Part shown: positions 1 through 10,914 of the stretch, one piece after another | Numbering within the stretch: position 1 is the stretch's first letter | Layout of the letters: the number at the start of each line of letters is the position of its first letter | From: Balaenoptera acutorostrata | Taxonomy: Eukaryota > Chordata > Mammalia > Artiodactyla > Balaenopteridae | Assembly (NCBI RefSeq): GCF_949987535.1 | Contig: NC_080074.1 | Span: forward strand, 38,051,641-38,115,640 | DNA: 64,000 bases | Reading direction: 5' to 3' | Position numbers and translations under genes: made by a program | Notes under the pieces: generated by a model | Told to the model about the DNA's origin: nothing | Databases searched by the model: none | The model's input: the letters and a program-made list of their open reading frames with translations, nothing else

Positions 1-2785
1 CAAACTGTCAGCTAAAAGATGTCTGTGGTCTAAGGTTCTACTGAATAACATGGTGACTATAATTGATAACACAGTACTGTATAATTTAAATTACTAAGAG
101 AATAGAACTTAAATATTCTCACCAAAAAAAAAAGATAAATGTTAAATGATTCCTCCCTAGATGGGAGGAATTATTTCACATGTATATGTATATCTAATCA
201 TCATGATGTAAAATTTAAATATCTTACAATTTTGTCAATTATAACTCGATAAGTGTGAAAAAAATCATTCATTGCCTTAAGTGGAAATACTAACATGTTA
301 CATTTTAATAATATTTGATCACTATATTTATATTTTAGAGTATACTAAAATGTTCTTTTTCCCAATGCTATACTTTCTCTTTCACTTGCCAAACTTTTTA
401 ATAACATTTTAACCTCTGTTTTTAATAAATACGGTCAATTGAAAGACAAACAACCTGAAGTTAAAATTACTATTAATCTTTAATCCAAATGATAATTTAC
501 AGAATTCTAAAATGAAGGTATCCATGAAAAAATGGCATCCAATAATTTTAAAAGCTGTGTCATGAATGTGGCAAGAATTTAAACACAAGAATTTAAATAA
601 AAGACGTGTTGGAAACTATATTTGAAAAACTGCATGGACCAAGATCATGCTATTTCTTTTAATTTCAAAACTGTACTAAATTGGCAAGAAAAGAATGAAT
701 TTAGTCAAGAGATTTTGAGCATCACAGCCCCATTCAATTGTGTATGCACTGTATAACTGAGTGAATAAAAGCTACGTTACAAGTTAGGATTGAATCTCTG
801 CCCATTTGACCCACATATTCATATAGTTTTCAGTAAAAGAGAAATTACACCAGGTCAGTTAAACAGGCAATGAAAACTTTTTTCAAGACTATCACAACAG
901 AAAAGAGAGACTGTTGTAATAGGGCAGAAGTATTGAACTCTACTCCACTGAAACGAAAAGTGGAAAAGTACTGAAGGACATGGGGGTGTGGGAGGGGAGG
1001 CTCGATGAATGCGAATAGGCTAATTGATGCTTATAGAAGTTAGGTTCCTACCCTCCCACAGAAACTGGGAGATAGAGGTGATATCTTTCTTGATGATTAC
1101 ACTTCAGAGAAATGAATCCCAGGTCCTTGAGAAGGACATTCCTGGGTTGTAGAAGATTTACATCTCCAAAGGGCATAGAAATAATTTACAAGTGCAAGTT
1201 TTCTAAAGTAAATGTTCTAAGAAGGGAGATCAGGGGCATATACTAAAGAAGAAACTTGGTTGAAGTTTAGTAAAGCTGAGGGGAACATTAAGGAAAGTCC
1301 ATCTTGGTCAGCTATATCAATATTCAAATTATTGGACTGAAATGAAGATGTCATAAAACAATGTATTTTGTATTTGATGTTTTCAAGGCATTTAGGGATA
1401 TATTACTATTCAAAGTTAATCTTACATTTAATCTCTAGAGAATCTGGTTAATTGTACATTTTGTTTTACTTCAAAGAGTTATACTTTCATAAAACTAAGG
1501 CTTCCATATACCAGTAAAATGATGTGAGGACTCTTTATCTTAGACTGAGTAAGCAGCCAATTTGTTGTCATAGATAATGAGGGGACAGGAGCAGCCCAAC
1601 TGTTGAAAAAAGTAATAAACCTGCCTGTTAACTACTGAAAGGAATTCTGTTTACCAGGGATCCTTTGTGGGAGGGTTGGCATAACCATAAATTGTAAATC
1701 AAAGCATAAACAACCATTGTATGACAAAAAATTCTTTTAGGCAATTCAGTGAAGAAAATCCACCAGAAAATTGTTCTCTTCTCTCTTTTCTAATTGATAT
1801 GCAATTTATGTTCCAAAAAGCTCTAGTCTCTTTTGGCTTAAAACTTTATACCTGCTGCTCCTTAAGCTGTCTTGTTTTTAAAGCTGGGTGAAAGTACACA
1901 GGGGAATATGTTGGTAGAATATTTAAGGGAGAATAATTCTATAAAATCCCTTGGAAAATGTAAGCAAGGAAAAATAAGTTGTATTTTTTGAACAAAGAAA
2001 AGACAAATCTAAGGTTACCTTCTCTTAGATATGACCAAAATGCTGGAATTGAAGACATTTGGAATAAATATGCTTTTATAAAACAAAAGAATGATTTATT
2101 TAGGTACAGAAAGAATATTTGCAAATGTTTGAGGGAAAAAAACAAGAAAGAACAAAATCAACAAAGAATTATGAGGAAAAGTTGTGGAAGTGGGGAAAAG
2201 AGGCCATTTTCTGAAAATACTGATGTCCAGTTTACATCTGAATGAGAAACTGAACATTAATATTAGAACCAGTTTATAGATATAGCCGTATACTATTTGT
2301 AGTTTTGTAGCTACTCATGCTTAAATTAATCATTAGAACATAAAGTATAGCTCATTTTTGTATGAGGTCACACACTTAAAAATATATTTATATGTATATA
2401 TGTTTTTTTCCTTTTCAAGCTCATTCTTCTCTATCTGCTAATAAATTTGAAGTTATTCAAAGCAAAGCTCACCACCAAAGCTCTCCCTATCAATTACATC
2501 TATGACTGTGTTTTTTTGTTGTTTGTTTGTTTAATCACCTGAAGGAAGATAGCTAGATGAGTCACAGCTCGTATATCTGATCTAGGACTGTAATCTAAGC
2601 TCCAAAGCAAATACCAACAGTTTACCTGGCATCTTCTCCTGGGTGTCTGAAAGCACCTCAACACATCCGAAGTTGAATTAAACCCAAACGCAATCCTGTG
2701 AAAGGCAGCACCCTGCTCACTTCCTTTTCCCTCACCACCCTCCTTATCCAGTGCTTTCCCATGACTTGTGACTTTTACATCTTAA
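1..2785. other. AT-rich unique sequence, no gene or repeat recognised
   Basis: Both strands lack a long open frame: the longest is 88 codons, with no recognisable domain. I see no SINE, LINE or transposon hallmark. Base composition is the AT-rich background of the window. It may be intergenic or intronic; the sequence alone does not decide. Confidence 0.6.
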
Positions 2786-2789
2786 ATGT

Positions 2790-3176
2790 TTTTTGAACCT
2801 TTTTGCTTCTCTCCATTTGTACTGCCACCACCTTCATCCAAGCTAGCATCCTTTGACATCTACATAATTGCAACAGCCTGGACCATCCACATCTTTCTTC
2901 CTTCCCCTTTCCTCACCTCCTATACCAACATATTTCTGTCACTTTTCACTTCAGCTGGAGTGAGATTTCTCGAGTGTAGAGCTAACCACCACATCAACCT
3001 CATCTTTCAATTTTTTAATGGCTTCCCTTTGCTTTTAAAATAAAACAGAATTATTTTATATGACTTTCAAGAGTCCTACCTTGCCAGCCTTATCTCACCC
3101 CAGGCTTTCCCTTGCTGTTTCACAGCAACCACACTGGCTTTCTTTTGCTCTTTTACCACTTCACTAACATACTACA
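2790..3176 (+). mobile_element. L2 LINE fragment, left part, split by Tigger1
   Basis: This is an old L2 remnant in sense orientation. It carries the L2 3'-region wording: 'attgcaacagcctgg', then 'aatggcttcccttt', then 'agccttatctcacc' and 'ccacactggctttcttttg'. The pattern stops exactly where Tigger1 begins and resumes after it at 5580 with the next part of L2, so the two pieces were one element. It is heavily diverged, and no reading frame survives. Confidence 0.8.
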
Positions 3177-3178
3177 TA

Positions 3179-5577
3179 CAGGCATACCTTGGAGATATTG
3201 CAAGCTTGGTTCCAGTCTACTGCAATAAATGAATATTGCAATAAAGTGAGTTACATGGAATTTTTGGTTTCCCAGTGCCTATAAAATTCACAATCACACT
3301 ATATTGTAGTGTGCAATGACATCATGTCTAAGCAAACCATGCACACACCTTACTTAAGAAAAACTCTATTGCTAAAAATGCTAACCATCACCTGAGCCTT
3401 CAGTGAGTCGTAATCTTTTTGCTGGTGGAGGGTCTTGCCTCCATGTTAATGGTCGGTGACTGACCAGGATGCTGGTTGCTCAAGGCTGGGGTGGCAGTGG
3501 CAATTCCTTAAAGTAAGACAACATTGAAGTTTGCTGAATCAATGGACTTTTTCTTTCACGAACAATTTCTCTATAGCAGGCAATGCTATTTGATAGCATT
3601 TTACCCACAGTAGACTTCTTTCAAAATTGGAGTCAATCCTCTCAAACCCTGCCTCTGCTTTATTAACTAAGTTTATGTAATATTCTAAATCCTTTGTTGT
3701 CATTTCAACAATCTTCACAGCATCTTCGCACTGTGAAGTTTCCATCTCAAGAAACCACTGTCTTTGCTCATCCATAAGAAGCAACTCCTTATCTTTTCAA
3801 GTCTTATTATGAATTATTGTAGCAATTCAGTCCCATCTTCAGGTTCCACTTCTAATTCTAGTTCTCTCACTATACCCACCACCTCTGCAGTTACTTCCTC
3901 CACTGAAGTCTTGAACTCCTCAAAGTCATCCATCAGGCTTGGTATAAACTTCTTCCAATCTCCTGTTAACGTTGATATTTTGTCCTTTTCCCATGAATCA
4001 TGAATGTTCTTAATGGCATCTAGAACGGTGTATCCTTTCCAGAGGTTTTCAATTTACTTTGCCCAAATCCATCAGAGGAATCAATATCTATGGCAGCTAT
4101 AACCTTAAGAAATGCATTTTTTAAATAATAAGACTTGAAAGTTGAAATTACTCCTTGATCCACAGGCTTCTGACGGATATTGTATTAGCAGAATGAAGAC
4201 AACATTAATCTCATTGTATGTCTCCATCAGAGCTCTTGGGTGACCAGGTGCATTGTCAGTGAGCAGTAATATTTTGAAAGGAATCTTTTTCTGAGCAATA
4301 GGTCTCAACAGTGTGCTGAAAATATTTAGTAAACCATGTTGTAAATAGATGTGCTGCCACCCAGGATTTGTTGTTCCATTTAGAGAGCACAGGCAGAGTA
4401 GATTTAGCATAAATTTTAAGGGCCTTATTTGGGAATGGTAGACGAGGATTGGCTTCAATTTAAAGTCACCAGCTGCATTAGCTCCTAACAAGAGAGTTAC
4501 TTAACCTGTCCTTTGAAGCTTTGAAGCCAGGCATTGACTTCTTCTCTCTAGCTGTGAAAGTGCTAGATGGCATCTTCTTTCAATATAAGGCTATTTCATC
4601 TACGTTGAAAATCTGTTGTTTAGTGTAGCCACCTTCATTAATGATCTTAGCTAGATCTTCTGGATAACTTGTTGCAGCTTCTACATCAGTTCTTCCGGCT
4701 ACACCTTGCACTTTGATATTATGGAGATGGCTTCTTTCTTTAAACCTCATGGGCCCACCTCTGCTAGCTTCAAACTTTTCTTCTGCAGCTTCTTTACCTC
4801 TCTCAGCCTTCACAGAATTGAAGAGAATTCAGGCCTTGCTCTGGATTAGGCTTTGGCTCAAGAGAATGTTATTGCTGGTTTGATCTTCTATCCAGACCAC
4901 TGAAACTGTCTCCATATCACCAAGAATGCTGTTTAGCTTTCTTACCATTTGTGTGTTCACTGGAGTAGCACTTTTAATTTCCTTCAAGAACTTTTCCTTT
5001 GCATTCACAACCTGGATAACTGTTCAGTGCAAGAGGCCTAACATATGGCCTGTCTCAGCTTTCAACTTGCCTTCCTCACTAAGCTTAATCATTTCTAGCT
5101 TTTGATTTAAAGTGAAAGACGTGATTCTTCCTTTCACTTAAGTACTTAGAAGCCATTGCAGGGTTATTAATTGGCCTAATTTCAAAATTGTTGTGTCTCA
5201 GAATAGGGATTTCGAGGAGAGGGAGAGAGATGAAGGAACTGCTAGTTGGTCAATGGAGCAGTTAGAACACACACAACATTTATCAATTATGTTGGCCATC
5301 TTATATGGGCGTTATTTATGGTGTTCCAAAACAATTACAATAGTAACATCAAAGATCACTGGTCACAGATCACCATAACAAGTATAATATTAATAAAAAG
5401 TTTTGAAATATTGGGAGAATTACCAAAATGTGACACAAAGACACAAAGTGAGCAAATGCTATTGGAAAAATGGTGTCAATAGATTTGCTCAATGCAAGAT
5501 TGCCTTGAAGCTTCAATTTATAAAAAAAAAAAAAAAAATGCAGTATCTGCAAAGTGCAATAAAATGAAGTATGCCTG
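3179..5577 (-). mobile_element. Tigger1 (pogo-like Tc1/mariner) DNA transposon, nearly full length
   Basis: The left end reads CAGGCATACCTTGGAGATAT and the right end reads the inverse, AAGTATGCCTG, as in Tigger1 terminal inverted repeats. The length, about 2.4 kb, equals the family's full length. The transposase lies on the minus strand. The left flank is TA (3177-3178) and the right flank is TG (5578-5579), a TA target duplication with one change. A run of 17 A at 5522-5538 expands the sequence near the right end. It is inserted into an L2. It is an immobile fossil because the transposase is broken. Confidence 0.92.
3381..5156 (-). pseudogene. Tigger1 transposase pseudogene
   Basis: Pogo-type DDE transposase remnant read from an ATG at 5156 down to a stop at 3381-3383. 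Three open pieces survive. At 4580-4813 is the end of the DNA-binding region plus the first catalytic Asp in a NVDE context. At 4105-4491 is the second catalytic Asp, in [11 protein letters not shown]; this piece then loses frame where the third Asp motif should be. At 3539-3784 is a C-terminal piece. Stops and frameshifts separate the pieces, so no active cut-and-paste enzyme can be made. The parent family derives from the same stock as human pogo-related genes, but nothing here suggests host co-option. Confidence 0.88.
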
Positions 5578-5579
5578 TG

Positions 5580-5952
5580 TATCCTGTCCTCAACTAGAGA
5601 TTTATGCTTGCTAGTCCCTCTGCTTGAAATGTTTTCTCCTCAAATGGCCGTATAGGTTCTTCTTTAAGGTCTTTGCTCAAATATCACTTCCTCAGCGAGA
5701 TCTTCCCTGACCATCCTATTTAAAATTTAGAACTTTTACACCAACTTCTACACTTCCTATTGTTCCCTCTATTCTTTCAATGTCCTAGTTTTTCTCCATG
5801 GCTATTATCATCTTGTTGTATACTATATATTTTATTTATTTTGTTTATTTTATGCACCGTCCCATTAGAATGTAATCTCCCTGCCTGATGGCATTTTTCT
5901 CTGTGAACTGGTAATATCGAAGAGCCTAAAAGAGTACCAAGAACATAGTGCT
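5580..5952 (+). mobile_element. L2 LINE fragment, right part
   Basis: Continuation of the L2 cut by Tigger1. It contains the L2 3'-end hallmarks 'tttgctcaaatatcacttcc', 'gatcttccctgaccatccta', 'agaatgtaatctcc' and 'gagtaccaagaacatagt' in the expected order. The final A/T-rich tail of L2 is missing; an unnamed repeat starts where it should be. Confidence 0.82.
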
Positions 5953-6435
5953 GCATATTCTCCATTTGCTTTACCAGGTCTGCTTCAAGTTCTTTCCCTG
6001 CATGTTCTGTGCTATGGGAGGCTGGCCTCTACAGATTACCAATTTGGACTCCCTTGCCCTCTGGCTTTATACTTGCAGAAATTTGCCAGTGGGAAATACT
6101 TTCAGAGACTCAGAGGAGAAAGGAAATTTAGGGTTTATATTTATTCCCCTTGAAGCACCCCAATAGTGGCTATGTTTGTCCATTTAAGGTCACAGCTGTC
6201 CCATAACACCTTTTCAAAGGTTCTAGGATCCCCAGGTCTGGTAACTGCTAGCTGTCCTTGCCCCTCAGGGGACAAGTCTTCTGTTTTAATTGCTAGGCTT
6301 TTGTCCTGTTTCTTTTATTCCTTCAACCCTTCCTACACCCTTGTAACTTATCCTTCATTGAATCTCAGTTACCCACTTGAGTGTGCCATCTATTTCCTGC
6401 AGGTACGCAGACTGATAAAGTAAGCATTTAACAAT
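5953..6435 (+). repeat. Old interspersed repeat of undetermined family
   Basis: The stretch has a familiar mammalian-repeat texture: 'gaggctggcctctacagatt', 'cccttgccctctggctt', 'ttgcccctcagg', and an end reading 'gagtgtgccatct' then 'ttcctgc'. It sits where the 3' end of the preceding L2 should continue, which suggests a separate insertion. I cannot name the family with confidence; an LTR of an ancient retroelement is possible. It has no coding capacity. Confidence 0.5.
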
Positions 6436-7847
6436 GAGACCAAAAAAATAGTGTTAATAAAACTATTTCTAGGAAAATAAGATGTGTAAAACATGGTATA
6501 TTTCTAAGTACACTGTTAATGCTCAATAAATATGTACTAATTATTAGACCAAAATTTATTCTCAATATTGGCATCAATAAATTCTGTATAGCATTTTGTA
6601 TACAGTATAGCATTTTAGCATTTACTACAGCACACAGTATAGCATTTTACTAAATCCATCTGCTCTTTCCCAGGTTAAAATGTGTCATCAATAACCAGAA
6701 AGTAATATAGTAATAACTTTATTAAGACATGGGTTTTCATGATTAATTTGTTGTCATTTTATAAAAATTCAAGTGTGTTCTCTAAAACTGCTGCAGTAGC
6801 AAAAATATATTTACTTTGTTTTATGTTAGCTGGGTGACTCCTCTGTGTACAATAATGTAGTTCAAATACAGCTCAATTTATGATGCAAGAAGAAGATAAA
6901 TCATAGAAAAAGGATTCTAAAAATAGCCAGTGATTACCTGTCAGCAATCTGAGCTTCAGACTGCTATACAAAGCAACTCACTTCTACTTAATTGAGACAG
7001 TAGCCACAAAATCCAAGTGGCCAAATATAAAGCTATGGGGAATTCAACAATTAATTTAAAGGTATGTTTCGAATTCTGTGTTCTACTTAACGTTGTGCAT
7101 AATTTTTTTTAGGAAGGTAAATCTACATGATGCTACTTATGACTTTTAAAAATTCTCCCTAGTGAAGAAATCAACACTGCAGCCTTCTGTATGGAATTCC
7201 TCTTAAGCTCACACCTGAGCAAAACGTAATCTCTAAGACATTGCATGGGATCCCAGAAGATCTTTAATGAGCTGAGATAAGAATTACACTGATGTCTACA
7301 GGGAGTCCAACAAGTTCTTCTTTGCCAAGAAGATAAAATTCAAAAGAGGGAGGACCAGAGCCTTTGGTCAAGATATAAACTTAAAAAGAAAATTATACAA
7401 TTTTATTTCTATAGCCACACTATGTAATTTATTTCATACTGTAGTTATAATTTTTAAACTACATAATTAGTAATTTTAGTTTTGGTCACTTAATCTAGTC
7501 ATTTACTTTTATCAACAGTACAAAATACATGATTCTAAATAAATCTGATGTTGTTTAAGGCCAAATGTCCTTTGAGACATTTCAAATAAATCCATGTGGA
7601 ATCTATATTTCTGTCATTCATATCCACTATGACTACAAAAGGCAAAAAAAGCTTCATATTCCCCTATTTTCCACAAATTCATTTAATTCAAATTCTTCTG
7701 TGTCAACTACGTATGACATTTGTCTTCCAGATTTATAGTTAAGCAATTTGTCAGAAATCTCTTCACTCCTGGTACATAGAACCCAACCAGCTGTTTTCAA
7801 TTTTTATCCCTTCCAAGCCTTTTGGCTCAGTGACAGTATCTCACCTC
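6436..7847. other. Unique AT-rich sequence, nothing recognised
   Basis: No repeat hallmark, no frame longer than about 60 codons and no splice-flanked coding signal were seen. The start (about 6515-6545) has a weak 'gctcaataaatatgtact' that could be the last bases of an L2, but it is too short to assign. Confidence 0.5.
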
Positions 7848-7864
7848 AAAAAAAGTCATTGATG
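7848..7864. repeat. Target-site duplication, left copy, of the SINE at 7865
   Basis: The 17-bp direct repeat AAAAAAAGTCATTGATG recurs at 8234-8250. It brackets the SINE together with its second tail, which proves that the tail was part of the inserted molecule. Confidence 0.93.
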
Positions 7865-8206
7865 GGGCTTCCCTGGTGGCGCAGTGGTTGAGAATCTGCC
7901 TGCTGATGCAGGGGACACGGGTTCGAGCCTTGGTCTGGGAAGATCCCACATGCCACGGAGCAGCTGGGCCCGTGAGCCACAATTGCTGAGCCTGCGCGTC
8001 TGGAGCCTGTGCCCCGCGACGGGAGGGGCCGCGATAGAGAAAGGCCCGCGCACCGCGATGAAGAGCGGTCCCCGCACCGCGATGAAGAGTGGCCCCCGCT
8101 TGCCGCAACTGGAGAAAGCCCTCGCACGAACCGAAGACCCAACACAGCCAAAAAAAAATAAATAAATAAATAAATAAATAATAAAGTGTTGCTTGAAACT
8201 ATCAAA

Positions 8207-8233
<27 letters not shown>
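7865..8233 (+). mobile_element. CHR SINE with 24-bp internal duplication and transduced 3' tail
   Basis: tRNA-derived SINE of the CHR family (Cetacea/hippo/ruminant), transcribed by RNA polymerase III and moved by LINE machinery. The head GGGCTTCCCTGG, an A-box-like TGGCGCAGTGG and a B box GGTTCGAGCC (from about 7920) are visible. Two 24-bp units sit in tandem at 8050-8073 and 8074-8097. After the (TAAA)n tail comes about 26 nt of unrelated sequence (8186-8211) ending in TTT, then a pure poly(A) to 8233. The last AATAAA is at 8180-8185. Retained CpGs and the perfect target duplication indicate a young copy. Confidence 0.95.
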
Positions 8234-8243
<10 letters not shown>

Positions 8244-8250
8244 ATTGATG
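8234..8250. repeat. Target-site duplication, right copy
   Basis: Second copy of the 17-bp direct repeat at 7848-7864. Its A run merges with the SINE poly(A), so the exact left boundary is ambiguous by several bases; GTCATTGATG at 8241-8250 is unambiguous. Confidence 0.9.
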
Positions 8251-8455
8251 TCTTGGGATAAGATGATGAATAAGAAATTCCTTTGGAAATTTCAATATTC
8301 TCTATATACAAAAATTGTTGAAAATCATATTTTATTCATATTATCTTCCAGATTGATTTGTATCTTCAACAACAACGTACTTTTTTTTTTTCCACTCTGT
8401 TTGGAAACTTTGTTATCTATATTCTTATCTCTTGGAGCTAGTAATGCCATTCTTT

Positions 8456-8756
8456 AATTTTTTTTTTAACTAATTAATTAATTTATTTATTTTTGGCTGT
8501 GTTGGGTCTTCGTTTCTGTGCGAGGGCTTTCTCTAGTTGCGGCAAGCAGGGGCCACTCTTCACTGCGGTGCGCGGGCCTCTCACTATCGCGGCCTCTCTT
8601 GCTGCGGAGCACAGGCTCCAGACGCACAGGCTCAGTAGTTGTGGCTCACGGGCCCAGTTGCTCCGCGGCATGTGGGATCCTCCCATACCAGGGCTCGAAC
8701 CCGTGTCCCCTGCATTGGCAGGCAGATTCCCAACCCCTGCACCACCAGGGAGGCCC
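8456..8756 (-). mobile_element. CHR SINE, reverse orientation, single-unit subfamily
   Basis: Reading the minus strand gives the CHR head, a B box GGTTCGAGCC and the 'acccaacacagccaaaaat' end before an A/T-rich tail. Only one copy of the 24-bp unit is present, unlike the neighbour at 7865. The direct repeat CCATTCTTT at 8447-8455 and 8757-8765 marks the insertion. Chance frames of about 100 codons cross it on both strands and are not genes. Confidence 0.93.
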
Positions 8757-8765
8757 CCATTCTTT

Positions 8766-9818
8766 CTAATTGTCACTTATTCTCAGCTCTGGAGTATACA
8801 GTGTCCTTGACTAATTTCCACCCAATGCCGCATTTCCGCCTATGCTAACTGTTTGAGGATGTGGACAGACCCATAGCCACATTTTACAATTGTAGGGTCT
8901 GCTTAGGGTTCCCCTGGAGTTGTGCAGTGTGTGAAGTAGGATTTCTCTGTGGATAGGCAAGAGAAACAAGCTTAAAATCCTACAAAAACATTTGCTAAGT
9001 ATTTCCCTAATGTCATCAGAGAATTAGTATAGCTGACTACAACTACAAATGTAGGTACCCATAATATCACACCACGCAAAAATTGCTTCTGGGAATTAAA
9101 GGCTCTTCCAGTTCCTCAGTCTAATGATAAAAATGGCCCAAAGTTCAGTCTGTTCACAGATCACTTAGGATAAGGAAATGCCTTATCATGCTCCAGAGAG
9201 TCTAATTCTGAACATTTCCCACTCCAGAGTAAAATAAAGACTGCTATGCTAACTGTTGTGAGTGTTCATCTTAATTTGTCTAATCCAGCTACATTTTTAA
9301 AGATCTAAAAAGTCTAAGTTCAATGAAAATCTATGGAAGATGTTTAACCAAAGTTAATTTAAATTTGTTGATATTAAAATAGCTTAAAATGTAGTCAATA
9401 AGAAGATCAATAACTTTGTTTTTAATTCAATAACTTCATTAATTCAATAACTTTATTAATACTTTATTAATCAGATCATGTGACTTTTTTCCTCATGGAA
9501 TTAAGATTCCCTGCTTTGATGATTTCCACTCAATATGGAAATCATAAGTTTTAGCTTAATCAGTATTCAGTGCTTAGATTATATGGCTATGTAAATGTTA
9601 AATGTTATTCATTGTTGAGTATATTGTGATTTATATTTCCTTTCTTGAATATCTTTTTATAAAGTTAATAACTTTTTTATTTTTTCATAAATTTGTTGTT
9701 GTTTTTGAATTCTCTGGTGAAAGCCTATAATCACAAAGATGATAAAATATGAAAGGGTTATGTTGAAGAAGACACACCAATGGAAAATTTAAAATGCCAA
9801 AAGTTCATCATATTAGTA
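8766..9818. other. Unique sequence, nothing recognised
   Basis: No coding frame or assignable repeat was seen. The part from 9410 to 9480 holds short iterations of 'aataactt', probably replication slippage rather than a regulatory array. Confidence 0.5.
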
Positions 9819-10250
9819 GAGTTTTGCAGAGAAAGAGAACAAATAGGATGTGTGTATATATGTAAATATGTATATCTCTATCTATCTGTCTATCTATCGA
9901 GAGATTATAAGGAGCTGGCTTACACAATTATGGAGACTGGCAAGTCCAGATCTATAATGTGGACCTGCAGGCTCAAGCCCCAGGAAAGCTGACAGTGCAG
10001 CTCCAATCTGAAGGCCAATAGATGAAGACTTAGGAAAGCAATAGATACAGATAAACTCCAAAAATAGTCTGCTGGAGAATTTGCTCCTGCTCAGGGAGGC
10101 CATTCTTTTTGTTCTATTTAGGCCTTCAACCGATTAGATGAGGCGCACTCACACTATGGAGGGTAATCTGGTTACTTACACTTTACTGACTTAAAAGTCA
10201 ATCTCATCCAAAACCACTCTCCAAGTTGATACATAAAAGTAAACATCACA
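9819..10250 (+). repeat. Old interspersed repeat of undetermined family, with TATC microsatellite
   Basis: Familiar repeat wording includes 'agagaacaaataggatgt', 'attatggagactggcaagtc', 'aggccttcaaccgattagat', 'ctatggagggtaatctg' and 'gttgatacataaaagtaaac'. The order is collinear over 430 bp, as in a common mammalian LTR-like repeat that I cannot name. A short TCTATC microsatellite (about 9876-9899) lies inside. There is no coding capacity. Confidence 0.5.
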
Positions 10251-10421
10251 TCCATGACCTTATTTAAAATTATATCCCAACATAATCAGGTTTTCCTCGC
10301 AATATGTGTATCTTAGGAAAATTTTGAGAAAAAATATGGTCTCCTCCCTACATGATTATTTATTTGAAATAGTAGTTGGCTTTGTTGCATCCCCTGGGGA
10401 TACAAAAGGTCAAATAAAGAG

Positions 10422-10436
10422 AGAACATGAGTTTTC
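10422..10436. repeat. Target-site duplication of the SINE at 10437
   Basis: The 15-bp sequence AGAACATGAGTTTTC is repeated exactly at 10791-10805 and defines both ends of the insertion. Confidence 0.95.
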
Positions 10437-10790
10437 TTTTTTTTTTTTTTTTTTTAAGGATTTTCTTATTTATTTATTTATTTATTTATTTTTATTTTAT
10501 TTTTGGCTGTGTTGGGTCTTCGGTTCGTGCGAGGGCTTTCTCCAGTTGCGGCAAGCGGGGGCCACTCTTCATCGCGGTGCGGGGACCGCTCTTCATCGCG
10601 GTGCGCGGGCCTTTCTCTATCGCGGCCCCTCCCGTCGCGGGGCACAGGCTCCAGACGCGCAGGCTCAGCAATTGTGGCTCACGGGCCCAGCCGCTCCGCG
10701 GCATGTGGTATCCTCCCAGGCCAGGGCTCGAACCCGTGTCCCCTGCATTAGCAGGCAGACTCTCAACCACTGCGCCACCAGGGAAGCCCC
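10437..10790 (-). mobile_element. CHR SINE with 24-bp duplication, reverse orientation
   Basis: On the minus strand this is a full CHR SINE with head, B box and the tandem 24-bp unit (10557-10580 and 10581-10604). Its tail has two parts: an A/TAAA stretch, a short non-A spacer (10456-10468, ending CCTT on the minus strand), then 19 pure A. An AATAAA signal lies 13 nt before the pure A run. A perfect 15-bp target duplication flanks it. The 177-codon frame across this place is SINE sequence, not a protein gene. Confidence 0.95.
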
Positions 10791-10914
10791 AGAACATGAG
10801 TTTTCAGTGACTAGAATTGAAGCAGAGAGAAAGAAATAAACTATAATTTTTTAATACTTATGCTGCTGTCTCTCTGTTCTTTTTTTTTAAATTGTCTCTC
10901 ATACTTCCCTAGAC

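Noticed and set aside
7827..8205. Open frames of about 90-120 codons on both strands with Arg/Pro/Gly-rich products
   Set aside because: They are translations of a CHR SINE. The same peptides recur at 8483-8810, 10306-10839, 15548-16104 and 45445-45758, in every frame, which is what a GC-rich SINE gives by chance.
10306..10839. 177-codon frame
   Set aside because: Most of it is SINE sequence plus its poly(T)/(TTTA)n tail, without a domain.
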